Positions 7,924 through 17,854 of a stretch of DNA of 64,000 nt are shown in pieces. Positions within the stretch are counted from its first letter, which is position 1. Each line of letters starts with the position of its first letter. Source of the stretch: Rhodothermia bacterium (lineage in GTDB: Bacteria; Bacteroidota; Rhodothermia; Rhodothermales; UBA2364); the NCBI GenBank assembly GCA_017303715.1, contig JAFLBZ010000001.1, positions 124,001 to 188,000 of the forward strand, read 5' to 3'. The translations under genes were made by a program, and so were the position numbers. The notes beneath the pieces were generated by a model. It searched no databases. It had not been told where the DNA came from and saw only the letters and a list, made by a program, of their open reading frames with translations.

Positions 7924-9333
7924 ATGAAAAAAACAACCTTTTTTGTATTCGCCCTGCTCTTGATACAAGTAGGCTGTAAAACGCACGAAAATGCCCAATC
8001 AGGTACTCAAAAGCAACGCTCCACTGCAACCTCTGGCCCACTTGCTCAACAATACCGGAGTGTGGCCGAAAAAATCATAGCGGCGTCGCTGGCTGATAGT
8101 GTGGCTTGGGATCGGATGGCAGAAATGAGCGACCGCTTTGGCCCAAGATTCTCGGGTAGCCAAAACTTGGAGGATGCCCTCGACTGGATCGTTGCAGAAC
8201 TTAAGAAAGATGGCTTGGAAAAAGTTGCTACCGAAGAGGTAATGGTTCCGAATTGGAAGCGCGGAAAGGAATGGCTCAAACTCGTAAGCCCAAGGCCAAT
8301 GGACTTACCCGTTATGGCATTGGGAGGTTCTATAGGTACGCCGCCGGAGGGCATTCAAGCGGAAGCCATTGTTGTGAGTAGTTTCGATGAGCTTTCCCAA
8401 AAAGCAGATCAGGTCAGGGGGAAAATCTTGGTTTTCAATGCGCCCTTCACGAGTTACGGGGAAACGGTTCAATATCGTGTACGAGGTGCAAGTTTGGCCG
8501 CTCGGAATGGCGCCGTGGCCAGTATTATCCGTTCTGTTGGGCCATATTCGATGGTCTCTCCACACACTGGCGGAATGGGTTATGAAGAAGGAATCCCTAA
8601 AGTACCCGCCATGGCGATGGCCTCCGAGCATAGCGATATGTTGGCCCGAATGCAAGCACGCGGCCAAAAAGTGGTACTCCAGCTTTACTCCGAAGCTCGG
8701 ATGGAACCAGATGCCAAATCCAGAAATGTGATGGTGGAAATCACCGGGCGCGAAAAACCGGAAGAAGTAGTGGTGATTGGCGGGCACATAGACTCTTGGG
8801 ATGTGGGTTTGGGTGCGATGGATGATGGCGGCGGAACAGTGGTCTCTTGGCAAGTCCTTAACGTCTTGAAGAAATTAGGCTTACGCCCTAGGAGAACCAT
8901 TCGAGTCGTCTTCTGGACTAACGAGGAAAATGGACTTCGCGGCGGGCAAAAATACATGGAAAACCAAGGCGATAAGGTCAAAGACCACATCCTTGCCATA
9001 GAATCTGATGCGGGCGTCTTTAAGCCTAAAGGATTTGGCTTTACCGGATCGGAAGCTGCACGTAAAATGATTGAGGACATCGCGACATTGCTCAACCCAA
9101 TCGAGTCTGGGCAAATCCTTCGCGGTGGCGGTGGTGCAGACATCGGCCCGCTCATGCAAAAAGGCGTTCCCGGAATGGGCTTGAATGTAGATGGAACCAA
9201 GTACTTTTGGTATCATCACACCCAAGCAGATACACCCGACAAATTAGACCCACGAGAGATGGGTCTTTGTGTGGCCACGATGGCCGTGATGGCGTATATC
9301 GTTGCAGAGATGCCGGAGCGCTTGCCCCGCTAA
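7924..9333 (+). CDS. M28 family zinc aminopeptidase, lipoprotein
   Basis: A 469-residue exported metallopeptidase. The N-terminus MKKTTFFVFALLLIQVGC is a lipoprotein signal with Cys18 as the lipidation site. A PA-type insert precedes the catalytic domain. Metal ligands are visible: H288 in GGHIDSWD, D300 in MDDGGG, the E334-E335 pair in TNEENG, an aspartate in IESDAG, and a late His in YHHTQADT. Length fits the carboxypeptidase Q-like (PGCP) branch of M28. It probably trims peptides in the periplasm or at the cell surface. The start is preceded by a tandem ATGAACAC repeat (7908-7923) whose other ATGs are out of frame. Confidence 0.9.
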   Translation: MKKTTFFVFALLLIQVGCKTHENAQSGTQKQRSTATSGPLAQQYRSVAEKIIAASLADSVAWDRMAEMSDRFGPRFSGSQNLEDALDWIVAELKKDGLEKVATEEVMVPNWKRGKEWLKLVSPRPMDLPVMALGGSIGTPPEGIQAEAIVVSSFDELSQKADQVRGKILVFNAPFTSYGETVQYRVRGASLAARNGAVASIIRSVGPYSMVSPHTGGMGYEEGIPKVPAMAMASEHSDMLARMQARGQKVVLQLYSEARMEPDAKSRNVMVEITGREKPEEVVVIGGHIDSWDVGLGAMDDGGGTVVSWQVLNVLKKLGLRPRRTIRVVFWTNEENGLRGGQKYMENQGDKVKDHILAIESDAGVFKPKGFGFTGSEAARKMIEDIATLLNPIESGQILRGGGGADIGPLMQKGVPGMGLNVDGTKYFWYHHTQADTPDKLDPREMGLCVATMAVMAYIVAEMPERLPR

Positions 9334-9392
9334 TCGTTTCACCCAAATTGGCGGGGGCGCGAGTCCCCGCTACCCTTTCATTTTGCCCCATT

Positions 9393-10106
9393 ATGCTTAT
9401 TCCTATCTACGACGACGACAGTAAACTTAACAAACCAGCTTATTTCACCATTGGCTTATTGGTGGCGAATATCTTGTTTTTCCTCTTTCAGACGAACGAC
9501 TGGGTCTATGGCTTTGGCTTGATTCCACAAGAATTGGTAAATGGAACAGACTACATTGGCAAGATCAACTTATCTATTGATGGCAAAAGCCTCACAATTC
9601 CACAGCACATGGGGCCATATCCTATTTACCTCACGCTCGTTTCGTCCATGTTTATGCACGGTGATTGGCTACATTTAGGCTTTAACATGCTCTACCTTTG
9701 GATTTTTGGAGACAACATAGAACATATTCTCGGTACTCGGCGCTTTATCTGGTTCTATTTGCTAACAGGAATTATTGGCGGATTGGCACAAGTTGCCATA
9801 GAACCCAACTCTTGGCTTCCGATGATTGGCGCTTCTGGCGCTATTTCTGGTATTTTGGGTGCATATTTGGTTCTTTTACCCAAAAACAAAGTACGGGTGC
9901 TGTTTCTCTTTGTCTTTCGTTTCTCGGTTCCGGCTTTGCTCTTGCTTGGGGTGTGGATTGCGCTTCAGGTGGTGAATGGCCTTGAGCCAGAAGCCACCGA
10001 CCAAACGGCTTATGCTGCCCACCTCGGTGGATTTGTAGCGGGGGTACTTGGAGGGGTCATTATCCGATTTTTTACCAATTTCCACCAAAATCAGACGTTG
10101 ACTTAG
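9393..10106 (+). CDS. Rhomboid family intramembrane serine protease
   Basis: 237 residues from the ATG at 9393; the frame is open further upstream but overlaps the M28 gene and lacks rhomboid similarity there. Six or so hydrophobic segments are present. The catalytic serine is S148 in GASGAISG and the histidine is H210 in AAHLGGF; the loop HGDWLHLGFNMLYLWIFG is typical of the family. Between the two genes (9347-9367) lies a GC-rich hairpin (GCGGGG...CCCCGC). Substrates are not predictable. A second, unrelated-in-position rhomboid gene lies at 45.8 kb. Confidence 0.9.
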   Translation: MLIPIYDDDSKLNKPAYFTIGLLVANILFFLFQTNDWVYGFGLIPQELVNGTDYIGKINLSIDGKSLTIPQHMGPYPIYLTLVSSMFMHGDWLHLGFNMLYLWIFGDNIEHILGTRRFIWFYLLTGIIGGLAQVAIEPNSWLPMIGASGAISGILGAYLVLLPKNKVRVLFLFVFRFSVPALLLLGVWIALQVVNGLEPEATDQTAYAAHLGGFVAGVLGGVIIRFFTNFHQNQTLT

Positions 10107-10133
10107 AATTATGCGAACTATTGGCTTTAAGTC

Positions 10134-10167
10134 ATTGTTCTTAAATGAATTAACTCCTTTAAGTTGG
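10134..10167 (+). repeat. Dispersed 3' motif, copy at 10134
   Basis: ATTGTTCTTAAATGAATTA followed by ACTCCTTTAAGTTGG, 28 bases after the rhomboid stop codon. The same pattern follows other plus-strand genes at about 7215, 27256, 49537 and 50524. The flanks ATGA-TTAA and TTAA-TCAT can form a small stem here. Confidence 0.4.
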
Positions 10168-10252
10168 CTTAATCATCCCCAGGAACTTTTCATTTTATGG
10201 GTTTTCGATTTTACAGATAGTTTTTCGGGCTACGGGCATCATTTCGAGAAGA

Positions 10253-10609
10253 TCACGCAGTTCTCATTTCAACAAACACATGGCGGAGATAATCTTTAAC
10301 CCGATGGGTAAAATGTTGACCGGCTTCACTCAGGGTCTTCGGCTGACTAATTATATATTTATGATAGGCCGCATAAAATTGCATAGAAAAGGCCATTTCC
10401 GCTTCCGAGAAGGACTCCCCCCTGCCCTTTATAAAGAGGGGTGGGAAAGTAATTTCATAGCCATTTTCTTCGTCAAAGGTGACGTCACAGACGAGCGGTT
10501 CATTAAATGTAAAGATAAAATCGTCGAAACGAAGCAAGGAGGGCGCAAATTCCGGAAGTGCGTAAACCGGACTTGGGGGCGAAGGAGGTGTTTTTTTCCA
10601 AAATAACAT
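10253..10609 (-). CDS. Hypothetical protein (118 aa)
   Basis: I do not recognise this protein. It starts MLFWKKTPPSPPSPV, a short hydrophobic and proline-rich N-terminus, followed by a mixed alpha/beta region with aromatic residues (DDFIFTF, GYEITFPPLF) and a helical C-terminal half (EAEMAFSMQFYAAYHKY). No signal peptide or membrane segment is evident. It lies downstream of clpC in the same direction, but a hairpin separates them, so it may have its own promoter. Codon use is like its neighbours. Confidence 0.6.
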   Translation of the reverse strand: MLFWKKTPPSPPSPVYALPEFAPSLLRFDDFIFTFNEPLVCDVTFDEENGYEITFPPLFIKGRGESFSEAEMAFSMQFYAAYHKYIISQPKTLSEAGQHFTHRVKDYLRHVFVEMRTA

Positions 10610-10636
10610 AGCAGACCGACGGTGGTTAGGTAAGCA

Positions 10637-10665
10637 AACAGGGATTCCTAAAGGGAACCCCTGTT
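10637..10665 (-). terminator. Probable terminator after clpC
   Basis: AACAGGGATTCC and GGAACCCCTGTT arms, with a four-base loop and one mismatch, form a strong hairpin 20 bases after the clpC stop on the minus strand. The following T-run is short, so termination strength is uncertain. Confidence 0.5.
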
Positions 10666-10685
10666 ATAAAATAAGGCATTTAGTC

Positions 10686-13277
10686 CTAATCTTCAATAGT
10701 TTTATCGGCTGTTTCCTCGTCGCCCGATTTCTTTTGGCGTTTGGCTTTTTTTACGGGCGCTTTTTCCTTGGGTGTAAACGTAAGCGCATCTGGAGTTTCC
10801 GCTTTGTTATAGGAAATTTCGAGTACATCGCCATCGTTTAGGTTTGCCGATAAGATGGCCTCAGCCATTGGATCTTCGACATATTTTTGAATGGCCCGTC
10901 GTAGTGGTCTTGCCCCGAATTGTGCATCATAGCCTTTATCCACCAAAAACTCCTTGGCATCCTTCGTAAAGGCAAGTTGGATTCCCAAATCATGTACCCT
11001 TTGGAACAAGTCTTTGGCCATCACATCTATGATTTCCAAAATATGTTCTTTTTTCAACGGCTGGAAGACAATTACGTCATCAATCCGGTTTAGGAACTCA
11101 GGGTTAAATACCCGTTTAAGCGCATCCTCTACCGTACTTTTCATGCTTTGATAATTGATTTCCGTTTTTTCTTGGGAAAATCCTATTCCTTTGCCGAGAT
11201 TTTTAATGTCCCGCGCCCCAATATTGGAGGTCATGATGATAATGGTATTCCGGAAATCCACCCTACGACCCAGTCCATCAGTCAAAACACCATCATCTAA
11301 AACCTGCAAAAGGATGTTAAACACGTCTGGGTGTGCCTTTTCGATTTCGTCTAACAAGACCACAGAGTAGGGCTTCCGCCGTACCTTTTCCGTCAGTTGC
11401 CCCCCTTCTTCGTAACCTACATATCCGGGTGGCGCACCAATGAGGCGGCTTACAGCAAATTTTTCCATGTATTCCGACATATCAATCCGGATCATGGCGT
11501 CTGGAGAGTCAAACAAATACTCGGTGAGTACTTTTGCCAACTCGGTTTTTCCCACACCTGTTGGACCTAAGAAAATGAACGAGCCGATGGGTCGCTTTGG
11601 GTCTTTCAGCCCTGCACGGGTACGACGAATGGCACGTGCTAATTTTTCTACCGGTTCCGCTTGCCCAATCACCCGTCCTTTTAAGGCCGCTTCCATTTCC
11701 ATCAATTTCTTGCCCTCAGCTTGGGCAATTTTATCCACTGGAATCCCCGTCATCATCCCAACTACTGCTGCAATGTCTTGGAGGGCGACATCATGGACTT
11801 CGCTTTCAGCGCGTTGTTCCCACTCTGATTTTGCGCGATCCAAGTCCTCCAAAAGCCGTTTTTCACGATCCCGCAACCTTGCAGCCTCTTCAAACTTTTG
11901 GCTTTTCACCACGCGGTTTTTTTCTTCGCGGATACCTTCGATCTCCGCCTCTAAATCCAAAACCTCTTTGGGGACTTTAATATTGGAGAGATGAACCCGC
12001 GCACCCGCCTCATCCATCACATCTATGGCCTTATCTGGCAAGCAACGCTCTGTAATGTACCGATCGCTTAATTTCACCGCCAGTTCGATGGCTTCGTCAC
12101 TAAAGCGTACATTGTGGTGTTCCTCGTATTTTTGACGGATGTTTTTCAGAATTTCCACCGTTTCTTCGGGCGTAGAAGGATCCACCATTATTTTTTGGAA
12201 TCTCCGGTCTAAAGCACCATCTTTTTCGATGTATTGGCGGTATTCGTCTAATGTTGTCGCCCCCACGCATTGGATTTCCCCCCGTGCTAAAGCGGGTTTA
12301 AACATATTACTGGCGTCCAACGAGCCAGAAGCGCCACCGGCTCCGACGATGGTGTGCAACTCATCAATAAACAAAATGACATCTGGGCTTTTTTCCAATT
12401 CGCTCATCACGGCTTTCATCCTCTCCTCGAACTGTCCTCGGTATTTGGTACCAGCCACCAAACCTGCAAGGTCTAAGGTCACAATCCGTTTATCAAAAAG
12501 GATACGACTTACTTTCCGCTGAATAATCCGCAGGGCAAGTCCCTCGGCAATGGCGGTTTTCCCAACGCCGGGTTCCCCAATTAGGACAGGATTATTCTTT
12601 TTGCGCCGGCTCAACACTTGTGCTACACGTTCAATTTCCCGCTCGCGTCCCACAACCACATCCAACTTCCCCTCTTCAGCAAGTTTCGTGAGGTCTCGAC
12701 CAAAGTTATCCAAAACGGGTGTTTTACTTTTTTCCATTTTGTTTCTTTCTTTTGGAGAACCAGCAGTAGGACGATTACCACGGCTCTCCGGATTTCGCTG
12801 GCTCCCCGCAATCGGTTTATTGCGTCCGTGCGAAGTACCACCGCTAATGATGCTGTCTAATTCGGCTCGTGCCCCATCATAGGATACCGAGAATGCCTGT
12901 TGCATAATTTGAGCCGCAAGGTTTTCGTCGTCGCGCAATAGGCTGAGTAAGAGATGCTCGGTACCAATCACCTCACTTTTATAGAGCTTTGCTTCTAAGT
13001 AGGTGATTTTAAGAACTTTTTCAGCTTGTTTGGTAAGGGGGATATTTCCTGCGGTAAGCGTTCCGCCCGAAGTTCGAACAGTCTCCTCAATGGCAAGCCG
13101 GAGCCGATGCAAGTCGCATCCCATATTGCGTAGGATTTTGATTGCAATTCCTTCCCCCTCTCGGATAATGCCCAAGAGGAGATGTTCGGTTCCGATGTAG
13201 TCGTGCCCCAGTCGGATGGCTTCTTCGCGACTGAACGATATGACATCTCGAACCCTATTTGAAAAATTTCCTTCCAT
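10686..13277 (-). CDS. clpC: ATP-dependent Clp protease ATP-binding subunit ClpC
   Basis: An 863-residue Hsp100 unfoldase. Domains in order: two N-terminal Clp repeats ([16 protein letters not shown] and the following copy, residues 1-150), a variable linker rich in Gly, Asn and Pro (about 150-180), AAA domain 1 with Walker [10 protein letters not shown] near residue 235, a UVR-motif middle region ([19 protein letters not shown]), and AAA domain 2 with Walker [10 protein letters not shown] near residue 572. The C-terminal tail is charged and Lys-rich. It feeds unfolded substrates to ClpP, which is not in this window. Length and architecture are standard for ClpC. Confidence 0.97.
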   Translation of the reverse strand: MEGNFSNRVRDVISFSREEAIRLGHDYIGTEHLLLGIIREGEGIAIKILRNMGCDLHRLRLAIEETVRTSGGTLTAGNIPLTKQAEKVLKITYLEAKLYKSEVIGTEHLLLSLLRDDENLAAQIMQQAFSVSYDGARAELDSIISGGTSHGRNKPIAGSQRNPESRGNRPTAGSPKERNKMEKSKTPVLDNFGRDLTKLAEEGKLDVVVGREREIERVAQVLSRRKKNNPVLIGEPGVGKTAIAEGLALRIIQRKVSRILFDKRIVTLDLAGLVAGTKYRGQFEERMKAVMSELEKSPDVILFIDELHTIVGAGGASGSLDASNMFKPALARGEIQCVGATTLDEYRQYIEKDGALDRRFQKIMVDPSTPEETVEILKNIRQKYEEHHNVRFSDEAIELAVKLSDRYITERCLPDKAIDVMDEAGARVHLSNIKVPKEVLDLEAEIEGIREEKNRVVKSQKFEEAARLRDREKRLLEDLDRAKSEWEQRAESEVHDVALQDIAAVVGMMTGIPVDKIAQAEGKKLMEMEAALKGRVIGQAEPVEKLARAIRRTRAGLKDPKRPIGSFIFLGPTGVGKTELAKVLTEYLFDSPDAMIRIDMSEYMEKFAVSRLIGAPPGYVGYEEGGQLTEKVRRKPYSVVLLDEIEKAHPDVFNILLQVLDDGVLTDGLGRRVDFRNTIIIMTSNIGARDIKNLGKGIGFSQEKTEINYQSMKSTVEDALKRVFNPEFLNRIDDVIVFQPLKKEHILEIIDVMAKDLFQRVHDLGIQLAFTKDAKEFLVDKGYDAQFGARPLRRAIQKYVEDPMAEAILSANLNDGDVLEISYNKAETPDALTFTPKEKAPVKKAKRQKKSGDEETADKTIED

Positions 13278-13373
13278 GCTGTTTTCACCACGAAAACGCG
13301 GATATTTGGTCTTAGTGTCTTAAAATAGGAACAGGGAAGTTACAAACGGAAATACCGAAAAACCCTATTTGTT

Positions 13374-13409
13374 AAAAAAAAGGAGCGTCGGCAACTGCGA
13401 CCGCTCCTT
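13374..13409 (-). terminator. Rho-independent terminator after the A-type Fe-S gene
   Basis: AAGGAGCG and CGCTCCTT arms form a perfect 8-bp stem; on the minus strand it is followed by eight T residues. It lies about 30 bases after the stop of the Fe-S carrier gene. Confidence 0.85.
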
Positions 13410-13440
13410 GTGGCAAATGATACCGTCTTCTACGGAATGG

Positions 13441-13788
13441 TTATGCCGAAAAACTGGAGCCACAGCCACAAGTACTGGTGGCATTGGGATTGTCAAAAAT
13501 AAATCCTCGATTGCTCAGCCCGTCGTGATAGTCCACTGTCGTATCCATCAGATACAAGCCGTGCCGTTTGTCCATCAACACCTGAATTCCACCTATTTCA
13601 AAGAGTTGGTCGAATTCCTTTTTTTTGTCAAAGCCCAATACATAGGACATTCCCGAACAGCCGCCTCCCTTTACTCCAACCCGCAACGCATAGCCTTCCG
13701 GGATTTGCTTAGCGACCAGAATTTTACGTATTTCCTCTGCGGCCTTCTCGGTAATTTTAATTGGCGTATCAGCAATTACAGTGGTCAT
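13441..13788 (-). CDS. A-type iron-sulfur carrier (IscA/SufA/ErpA family)
   Basis: A 115-residue cytoplasmic Fe-S assembly protein. The three conserved cysteines are C44 in GGGCSGMSY and C107/C109 in the CGCGSS tail. It hands Fe-S clusters to target proteins. Length is typical. It stands alone with its own terminator, not inside a suf or isc operon in this window, so I do not choose between IscA, SufA and ErpA. Confidence 0.92.
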   Translation of the reverse strand: MTTVIADTPIKITEKAAEEIRKILVAKQIPEGYALRVGVKGGGCSGMSYVLGFDKKKEFDQLFEIGGIQVLMDKRHGLYLMDTTVDYHDGLSNRGFIFDNPNATSTCGCGSSFSA

Positions 13789-13886
13789 GTTCTCTTTTAA
13801 TTCCTGCTTGGTTGTTAAATTTTAGCCCTCTAACCTACCATTTCCAAATGTGTTCCAAATGAAAGCGTAAAGTTGTTTAATCCTTT

Positions 13887-15623
13887 TTAGAACTTTCGGG
13901 CCAGTACTATTGGTGCTTTATAGGCTTCAGTAGTACCAGAGGTTCGATCTACTGATTCCAGTAAAACGATATAAATCCCCATCCGCAGCGTTTGGCCTTC
14001 ATCGTCCAAACCATTCCAAAACAAGGTTCCTTCGGTAGTGCCTAAAAGGGCTTCTTCTAAGGTGCGCACCTTTCGGCCAGCACTGTCATAGATCCGCACC
14101 CGAATAAGAGACGTTGCGGTTGTAAGTTTATACGAGATGGCTGCAATATCATCCGTACCATCTTGGTCGGGGGAAAAAGGCGAAGGCGAAATGGCCAAAT
14201 TCCCACCGTTTTGAGGTACTTGTCCCGTATTGAAAACACTGTTTTGTTTACCCGGTGTCCCGCCTTGCAGTCCAGCACTACTCGTCCAGTTGTTTCCCAT
14301 GTTCGAGGCAGAAGTTGGCGAAATACGTTCCAAAGACACCCCTTTTGTGACCAGCAGATTCGCATTGTGCCATTCAGGATCGTAGTGTACTTCGTCTAAA
14401 ACCACTTTGTCGGAGCGATGCAAACGAATGGTTTCTCCGGAATTGGTTAAACTCAGCGAAGTACGGTCTAAAGGTAGAAATGACATCGTCGGCGCATCAA
14501 AATCAACCATAGCAAAGGCTTTGGCCAATTTAGACGTACTCGGCAAAGCAGCGCTATTAAACCCAGACTCCGCAGAGATTACAACATAGCCACCCGCCGC
14601 AACCGATCTATTCCCTGCTGCTACACGAATGGTATCCGCTTTTCCATTTTCATCCGGTGCATTTGTCCAAAAAAGATTGGTGATGTCGAGCACGGCAGAT
14701 GACGTATTGACCAACTCAATGTACTCGGTTTGGTCAGGGATATTGTCTTTTGTATTCGCCAAAGGATCAAACATGATCTCGTTAATGAGTAACTCTCCGG
14801 GTTGTGGGAATCGAGCCAAGACGACTTGAAGTTGTGAAACGGTATTTTTTGCTAGGTCTTGGACGCCCGTAATCACCAAATTCCCGCCTGTTATACTCCC
14901 AAATGTGAGTATGACAGAAAGACCATCTCCGCTTAAATTGACCGCAGATGCCGAAACGCCACCCAATTGAAATCCCGAGCCAATCACCGACGCGGGCAAT
15001 AATGGTTCGTTAAAGACCACCTGAACGGTTGTGCTCGTAAGTTGTCGTGCAATAAGCACCTTAGGTGCTTCCAGGTCTGGTTTATAAATGCTGTTTTGCT
15101 TACCGGGCGTGGCCTTGGCGGGATCGGTGCAAGCCCCCCAATTTGCCGCATTATTTGACGCACTCTTTGGATCTATGCGTTCCAAAGAGACATCTGTACC
15201 ACCCCACGAACTCCGGTAGGCCACCATATCTATGGTTGTCGCTCCATATAACAAAGTGACGACCTCCGAGTCGTTGTTCAACGCTGGCCAAGAAGGCGGC
15301 ACGATGACTTTAACCGAGGGGTATGCCGCTGGAAACAAATTGGCGTCCTTTACCAAAACCGCGTATCCGCCCGGTGGCAGGAGGATTGTGGTGCTGGTGA
15401 TGGTACGAATGGTAGCCGTATCGTCCTTAAACCGGAAGTCTTTCAGGTCGAATGTTTTGTTCGAGACATTGTACAGCTCCAAGAACTCTAAATCGTCTGC
15501 ACCTGCTGGGTTATAATGAATTTCATTGATGACCACCTCAAGGGGTTGTGGCACCGTTTGTGCTCGGCTTGCGGTAGGGAGCCATTGAGCAAGAATAGCG
15601 AACAGTATGGTAATGCGTTTCAT
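13887..15623 (-). CDS. Lamin-tail-domain surface protein with FlgD-like C-terminus
   Basis: About 578 residues from the Met at 15623, chosen because MKRITILFAILAQWLPTASRA is a good signal peptide; Mets up to 15650 are alternatives. Two lamin-tail (LTD) domains start with VVINEIHYNPAG and LINEIMFDP, separated by a beta-rich Ig-like part. The C-terminus (SPFSPDQDGTDD... then RVRIYDSAGRKV and LFWNGLDDEG) is the FlgD-type Ig module common in secreted Bacteroidota proteins. It is likely exported and surface-attached or released. Function is unknown. Repeat of phrases such as SLERIDP/SLERISP and GTPGKQNSVF shows internal duplication of the LTD unit. Confidence 0.85.
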   Translation of the reverse strand: MKRITILFAILAQWLPTASRAQTVPQPLEVVINEIHYNPAGADDLEFLELYNVSNKTFDLKDFRFKDDTATIRTITSTTILLPPGGYAVLVKDANLFPAAYPSVKVIVPPSWPALNNDSEVVTLLYGATTIDMVAYRSSWGGTDVSLERIDPKSASNNAANWGACTDPAKATPGKQNSIYKPDLEAPKVLIARQLTSTTVQVVFNEPLLPASVIGSGFQLGGVSASAVNLSGDGLSVILTFGSITGGNLVITGVQDLAKNTVSQLQVVLARFPQPGELLINEIMFDPLANTKDNIPDQTEYIELVNTSSAVLDITNLFWTNAPDENGKADTIRVAAGNRSVAAGGYVVISAESGFNSAALPSTSKLAKAFAMVDFDAPTMSFLPLDRTSLSLTNSGETIRLHRSDKVVLDEVHYDPEWHNANLLVTKGVSLERISPTSASNMGNNWTSSAGLQGGTPGKQNSVFNTGQVPQNGGNLAISPSPFSPDQDGTDDIAAISYKLTTATSLIRVRIYDSAGRKVRTLEEALLGTTEGTLFWNGLDDEGQTLRMGIYIVLLESVDRTSGTTEAYKAPIVLARKF

Positions 15624-15756
15624 AGTCATAAGATTCAAAAGCATAGGCAACCTCGGAACACGCCAATCGCTTTGTTCTGTTCTCTAAAAAAGACAGGCAA
15701 GAACGTATGGTGCATATAATATAGGGGTCTTTAGGAAAAAAGACGCATGGCTTCCC

Positions 15757-16971
15757 TTAAGAATCCAAAAAATGAATCAAACTTTCCGTCATTAACTGAA
15801 TGGCGAGTTGAAGCGCGTGTTCATCGGCATCAAATCGCGCATCGTGTAAAGGGTAAGCCGTAGAAGCATTGCTTTGTGTTCCCACACGAACCAAATAAAT
15901 GGGCACATGAGCACCATAATGCGAAAAGTCTTCTGCGCCCATACTTGGCCTTGGGATATGAAAAATGGCTTGCGAACCAAAAAGACGGCGTGTAGTTTCT
16001 ACCATGAGTTCGTGCAATTTCTCGTCATTGATTACTGCGGGAGCACCAAATTGGTAAGTCACTTCCGGAAATCCGCTATATAATGCGCCGATTTGCTCAG
16101 CGGTTTGAATCAGTTGTTGCCGCAATTTAAGACGGTCTTGCGGATCAGCCACACGCAATGTACCTCCAAAAGAGGCCGTTTGGGGAATTACGTTTAAAGC
16201 TTTTCCTGCTTCGAGCATACAAATGGTAAGGATGGCAGGGTTTCGACTGTCGGTAATCCGCCCAACCAACTGATAAAGCGCATTCATGATTTGCGAGAGG
16301 ACCCAAACCGGATCGCCAGACTCGTGGGGGCGTGCAGAATGGCCTGTTTTCTCTCCAGAAACCCGTACCTCAAAGGTATCCGCTGCGGCAGTAGAAGCGC
16401 CCGATTTTAGCCCAAACATTCCAGTTGGTAGTGTTGGATCTACATGGATGGCAAAAGCGGCCTCTAAGCCATCTAAAACCCCATCTCGGATCATCAGCGG
16501 CGCACCACTGGGTGAAGTCTCTTCCGCAGGCTGAAAAAAAACACGTACTTTCCCACGAAAGGTTTGCCTTTTTGCATATAGAGAGAGCGCTACCCCAAGG
16601 GCAACAGTACTGTGAACATCATGCCCACATAAATGTGCTTTCCCACTGGTTTTAGAGGCGTAAGAAACGTTTTTTAGGTCTTGAATCGGTAAAGCATCCA
16701 TATCCGCCCGAAAACCTACTGCACGCCCCTCCGGCTGGCCTTCTACGTCCACAAAAAAACCTGTTTTGCCGATCGTCCTACTTGGATTAAGGCCAGATTT
16801 TTCAAGTACATACTTCAAGAACTTTGCCGTTTGAACCTCATGGAAGCCCAATTCTGGGTGTTGGTGAAGATGGCGACGGATACCCGACAAAAAATGAAAA
16901 CTGCCGGAGCCATTCGGGAATTCCGAAAAGTCCGGCAGTACCAAATCTGGATAAACTATATTTCTTTGCAT
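15757..16971 (-). CDS. M20D family amidohydrolase
   Basis: A 404-residue metalloamidase of the M20D branch (hippurate hydrolase, N-acetyl-amino-acid and IAA-amino-acid hydrolases). RRHLHQHPELGFHE near the N-terminus, GFRADMDALP, and the metal-binding AHLCGHDVHS and PAEET motifs are present; the C-terminal GAEDFSHYG supplies a further ligand. No signal peptide is visible, so it is probably cytoplasmic. It starts 3 bp after the stop of the upstream hypothetical gene, so the two are co-transcribed. Its substrate cannot be chosen from sequence. Confidence 0.92.
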   Translation of the reverse strand: MQRNIVYPDLVLPDFSEFPNGSGSFHFLSGIRRHLHQHPELGFHEVQTAKFLKYVLEKSGLNPSRTIGKTGFFVDVEGQPEGRAVGFRADMDALPIQDLKNVSYASKTSGKAHLCGHDVHSTVALGVALSLYAKRQTFRGKVRVFFQPAEETSPSGAPLMIRDGVLDGLEAAFAIHVDPTLPTGMFGLKSGASTAAADTFEVRVSGEKTGHSARPHESGDPVWVLSQIMNALYQLVGRITDSRNPAILTICMLEAGKALNVIPQTASFGGTLRVADPQDRLKLRQQLIQTAEQIGALYSGFPEVTYQFGAPAVINDEKLHELMVETTRRLFGSQAIFHIPRPSMGAEDFSHYGAHVPIYLVRVGTQSNASTAYPLHDARFDADEHALQLAIQLMTESLIHFLDS

Positions 16972-16974
16972 ACC

Positions 16975-17733
16975 TTATTTCGCAGAAAACATCCGTACAA
17001 AGTGTTCGTTCATCATGTGTGCTTCAGCCTCAATTTGGGCAAGTTCTTCTGGCTTGGTGGCATACTTTCTTTTCAAGAGCATCAGAAGTCTTGGCTTTTC
17101 GGCCTCTGAAGACTGTGCGTAATCCCAATAATCAGCCGCTTTACTAAAGGACTCGTCGAAGGCATCTGGATCGGCAGGATCTGTTTTTTCTAACAAAGGT
17201 GCCGCAAAGCGAGCCAAAACATCTGGCGACTGAGACTCCGCATCGTCCTCTTCAGGCAAATAAATCTCGGTAGTTGCGGGCGTGGGTTGGTCTGCATCCA
17301 AAGCCTCGATTACGGCTTTAAACGACTGCGTTTTGTAGCCACTGCTTTCCTCGGCTTGTTGAACAGCTTGTTTGGAAAATCGCTTAAAACTCTCTTCCAT
17401 TTTGGCAACCAATTCTTGAAAATCTTCTCGGTCTTCTACCTCTGGTGCCTCGCCCAACATTCGATCTTCCATGATAGAGAGCGCTTCGTTTTTTTCTTCC
17501 TTATCCGTTCTAAAATAGGCCCAGAACAACCGAGCAGACTCCAAGATAGAGACTGCTGTATCCATCATATCCAAGTCTTCGGCAAATTCCAACTCATCCA
17601 GCACCGTAGATTTTTCCAAGCCATAAAAAACCCAGAGTGGTTCGGAAAAGCGGCTCAAGGCATCAAACGAAAGTCCTGTTGTACCGGACTGCAAGGTTAG
17701 ATAGCGGCTTTGCAGCCATAAAAAATCATCCAT
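16975..17733 (-). CDS. Hypothetical acidic protein (252 aa)
   Basis: I do not recognise the family. The protein is mostly helical and acidic, with no signal peptide or membrane segment. The middle (about residues 90-150) is Glu/Lys-rich and could form a coiled coil, followed by a low-complexity acidic linker near 160-185 and a helical C-terminal end. It lies directly upstream of the M20D amidohydrolase with a 3-bp gap, so it is in the same transcript. Codon use is like the host genes around it. Confidence 0.75.
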   Translation of the reverse strand: MDDFLWLQSRYLTLQSGTTGLSFDALSRFSEPLWVFYGLEKSTVLDELEFAEDLDMMDTAVSILESARLFWAYFRTDKEEKNEALSIMEDRMLGEAPEVEDREDFQELVAKMEESFKRFSKQAVQQAEESSGYKTQSFKAVIEALDADQPTPATTEIYLPEEDDAESQSPDVLARFAAPLLEKTDPADPDAFDESFSKAADYWDYAQSSEAEKPRLLMLLKRKYATKPEELAQIEAEAHMMNEHFVRMFSAK

Positions 17734-17854
17734 TCATTTTTTGATAAAAGGCAGGGCAAAAGGTTGTCATACGGGCTTTGCTATAACGTACCCGAAGATA
17801 TTACGCTAAGATGCACTCAGCACACCTAAGATTATAAAATAAAAAACGAAGATG

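Noticed and set aside
10111-10299. A 62-codon plus-strand gene after the rhomboid
   Set aside because: It overlaps the dispersed motif, has no recognisable features and its end overlaps the minus-strand 118-residue gene.
11440-11994. A 184-codon plus-strand gene inside clpC
   Set aside because: It is a shadow of the clpC coding strand; the Clp motifs lie on the opposite strand.
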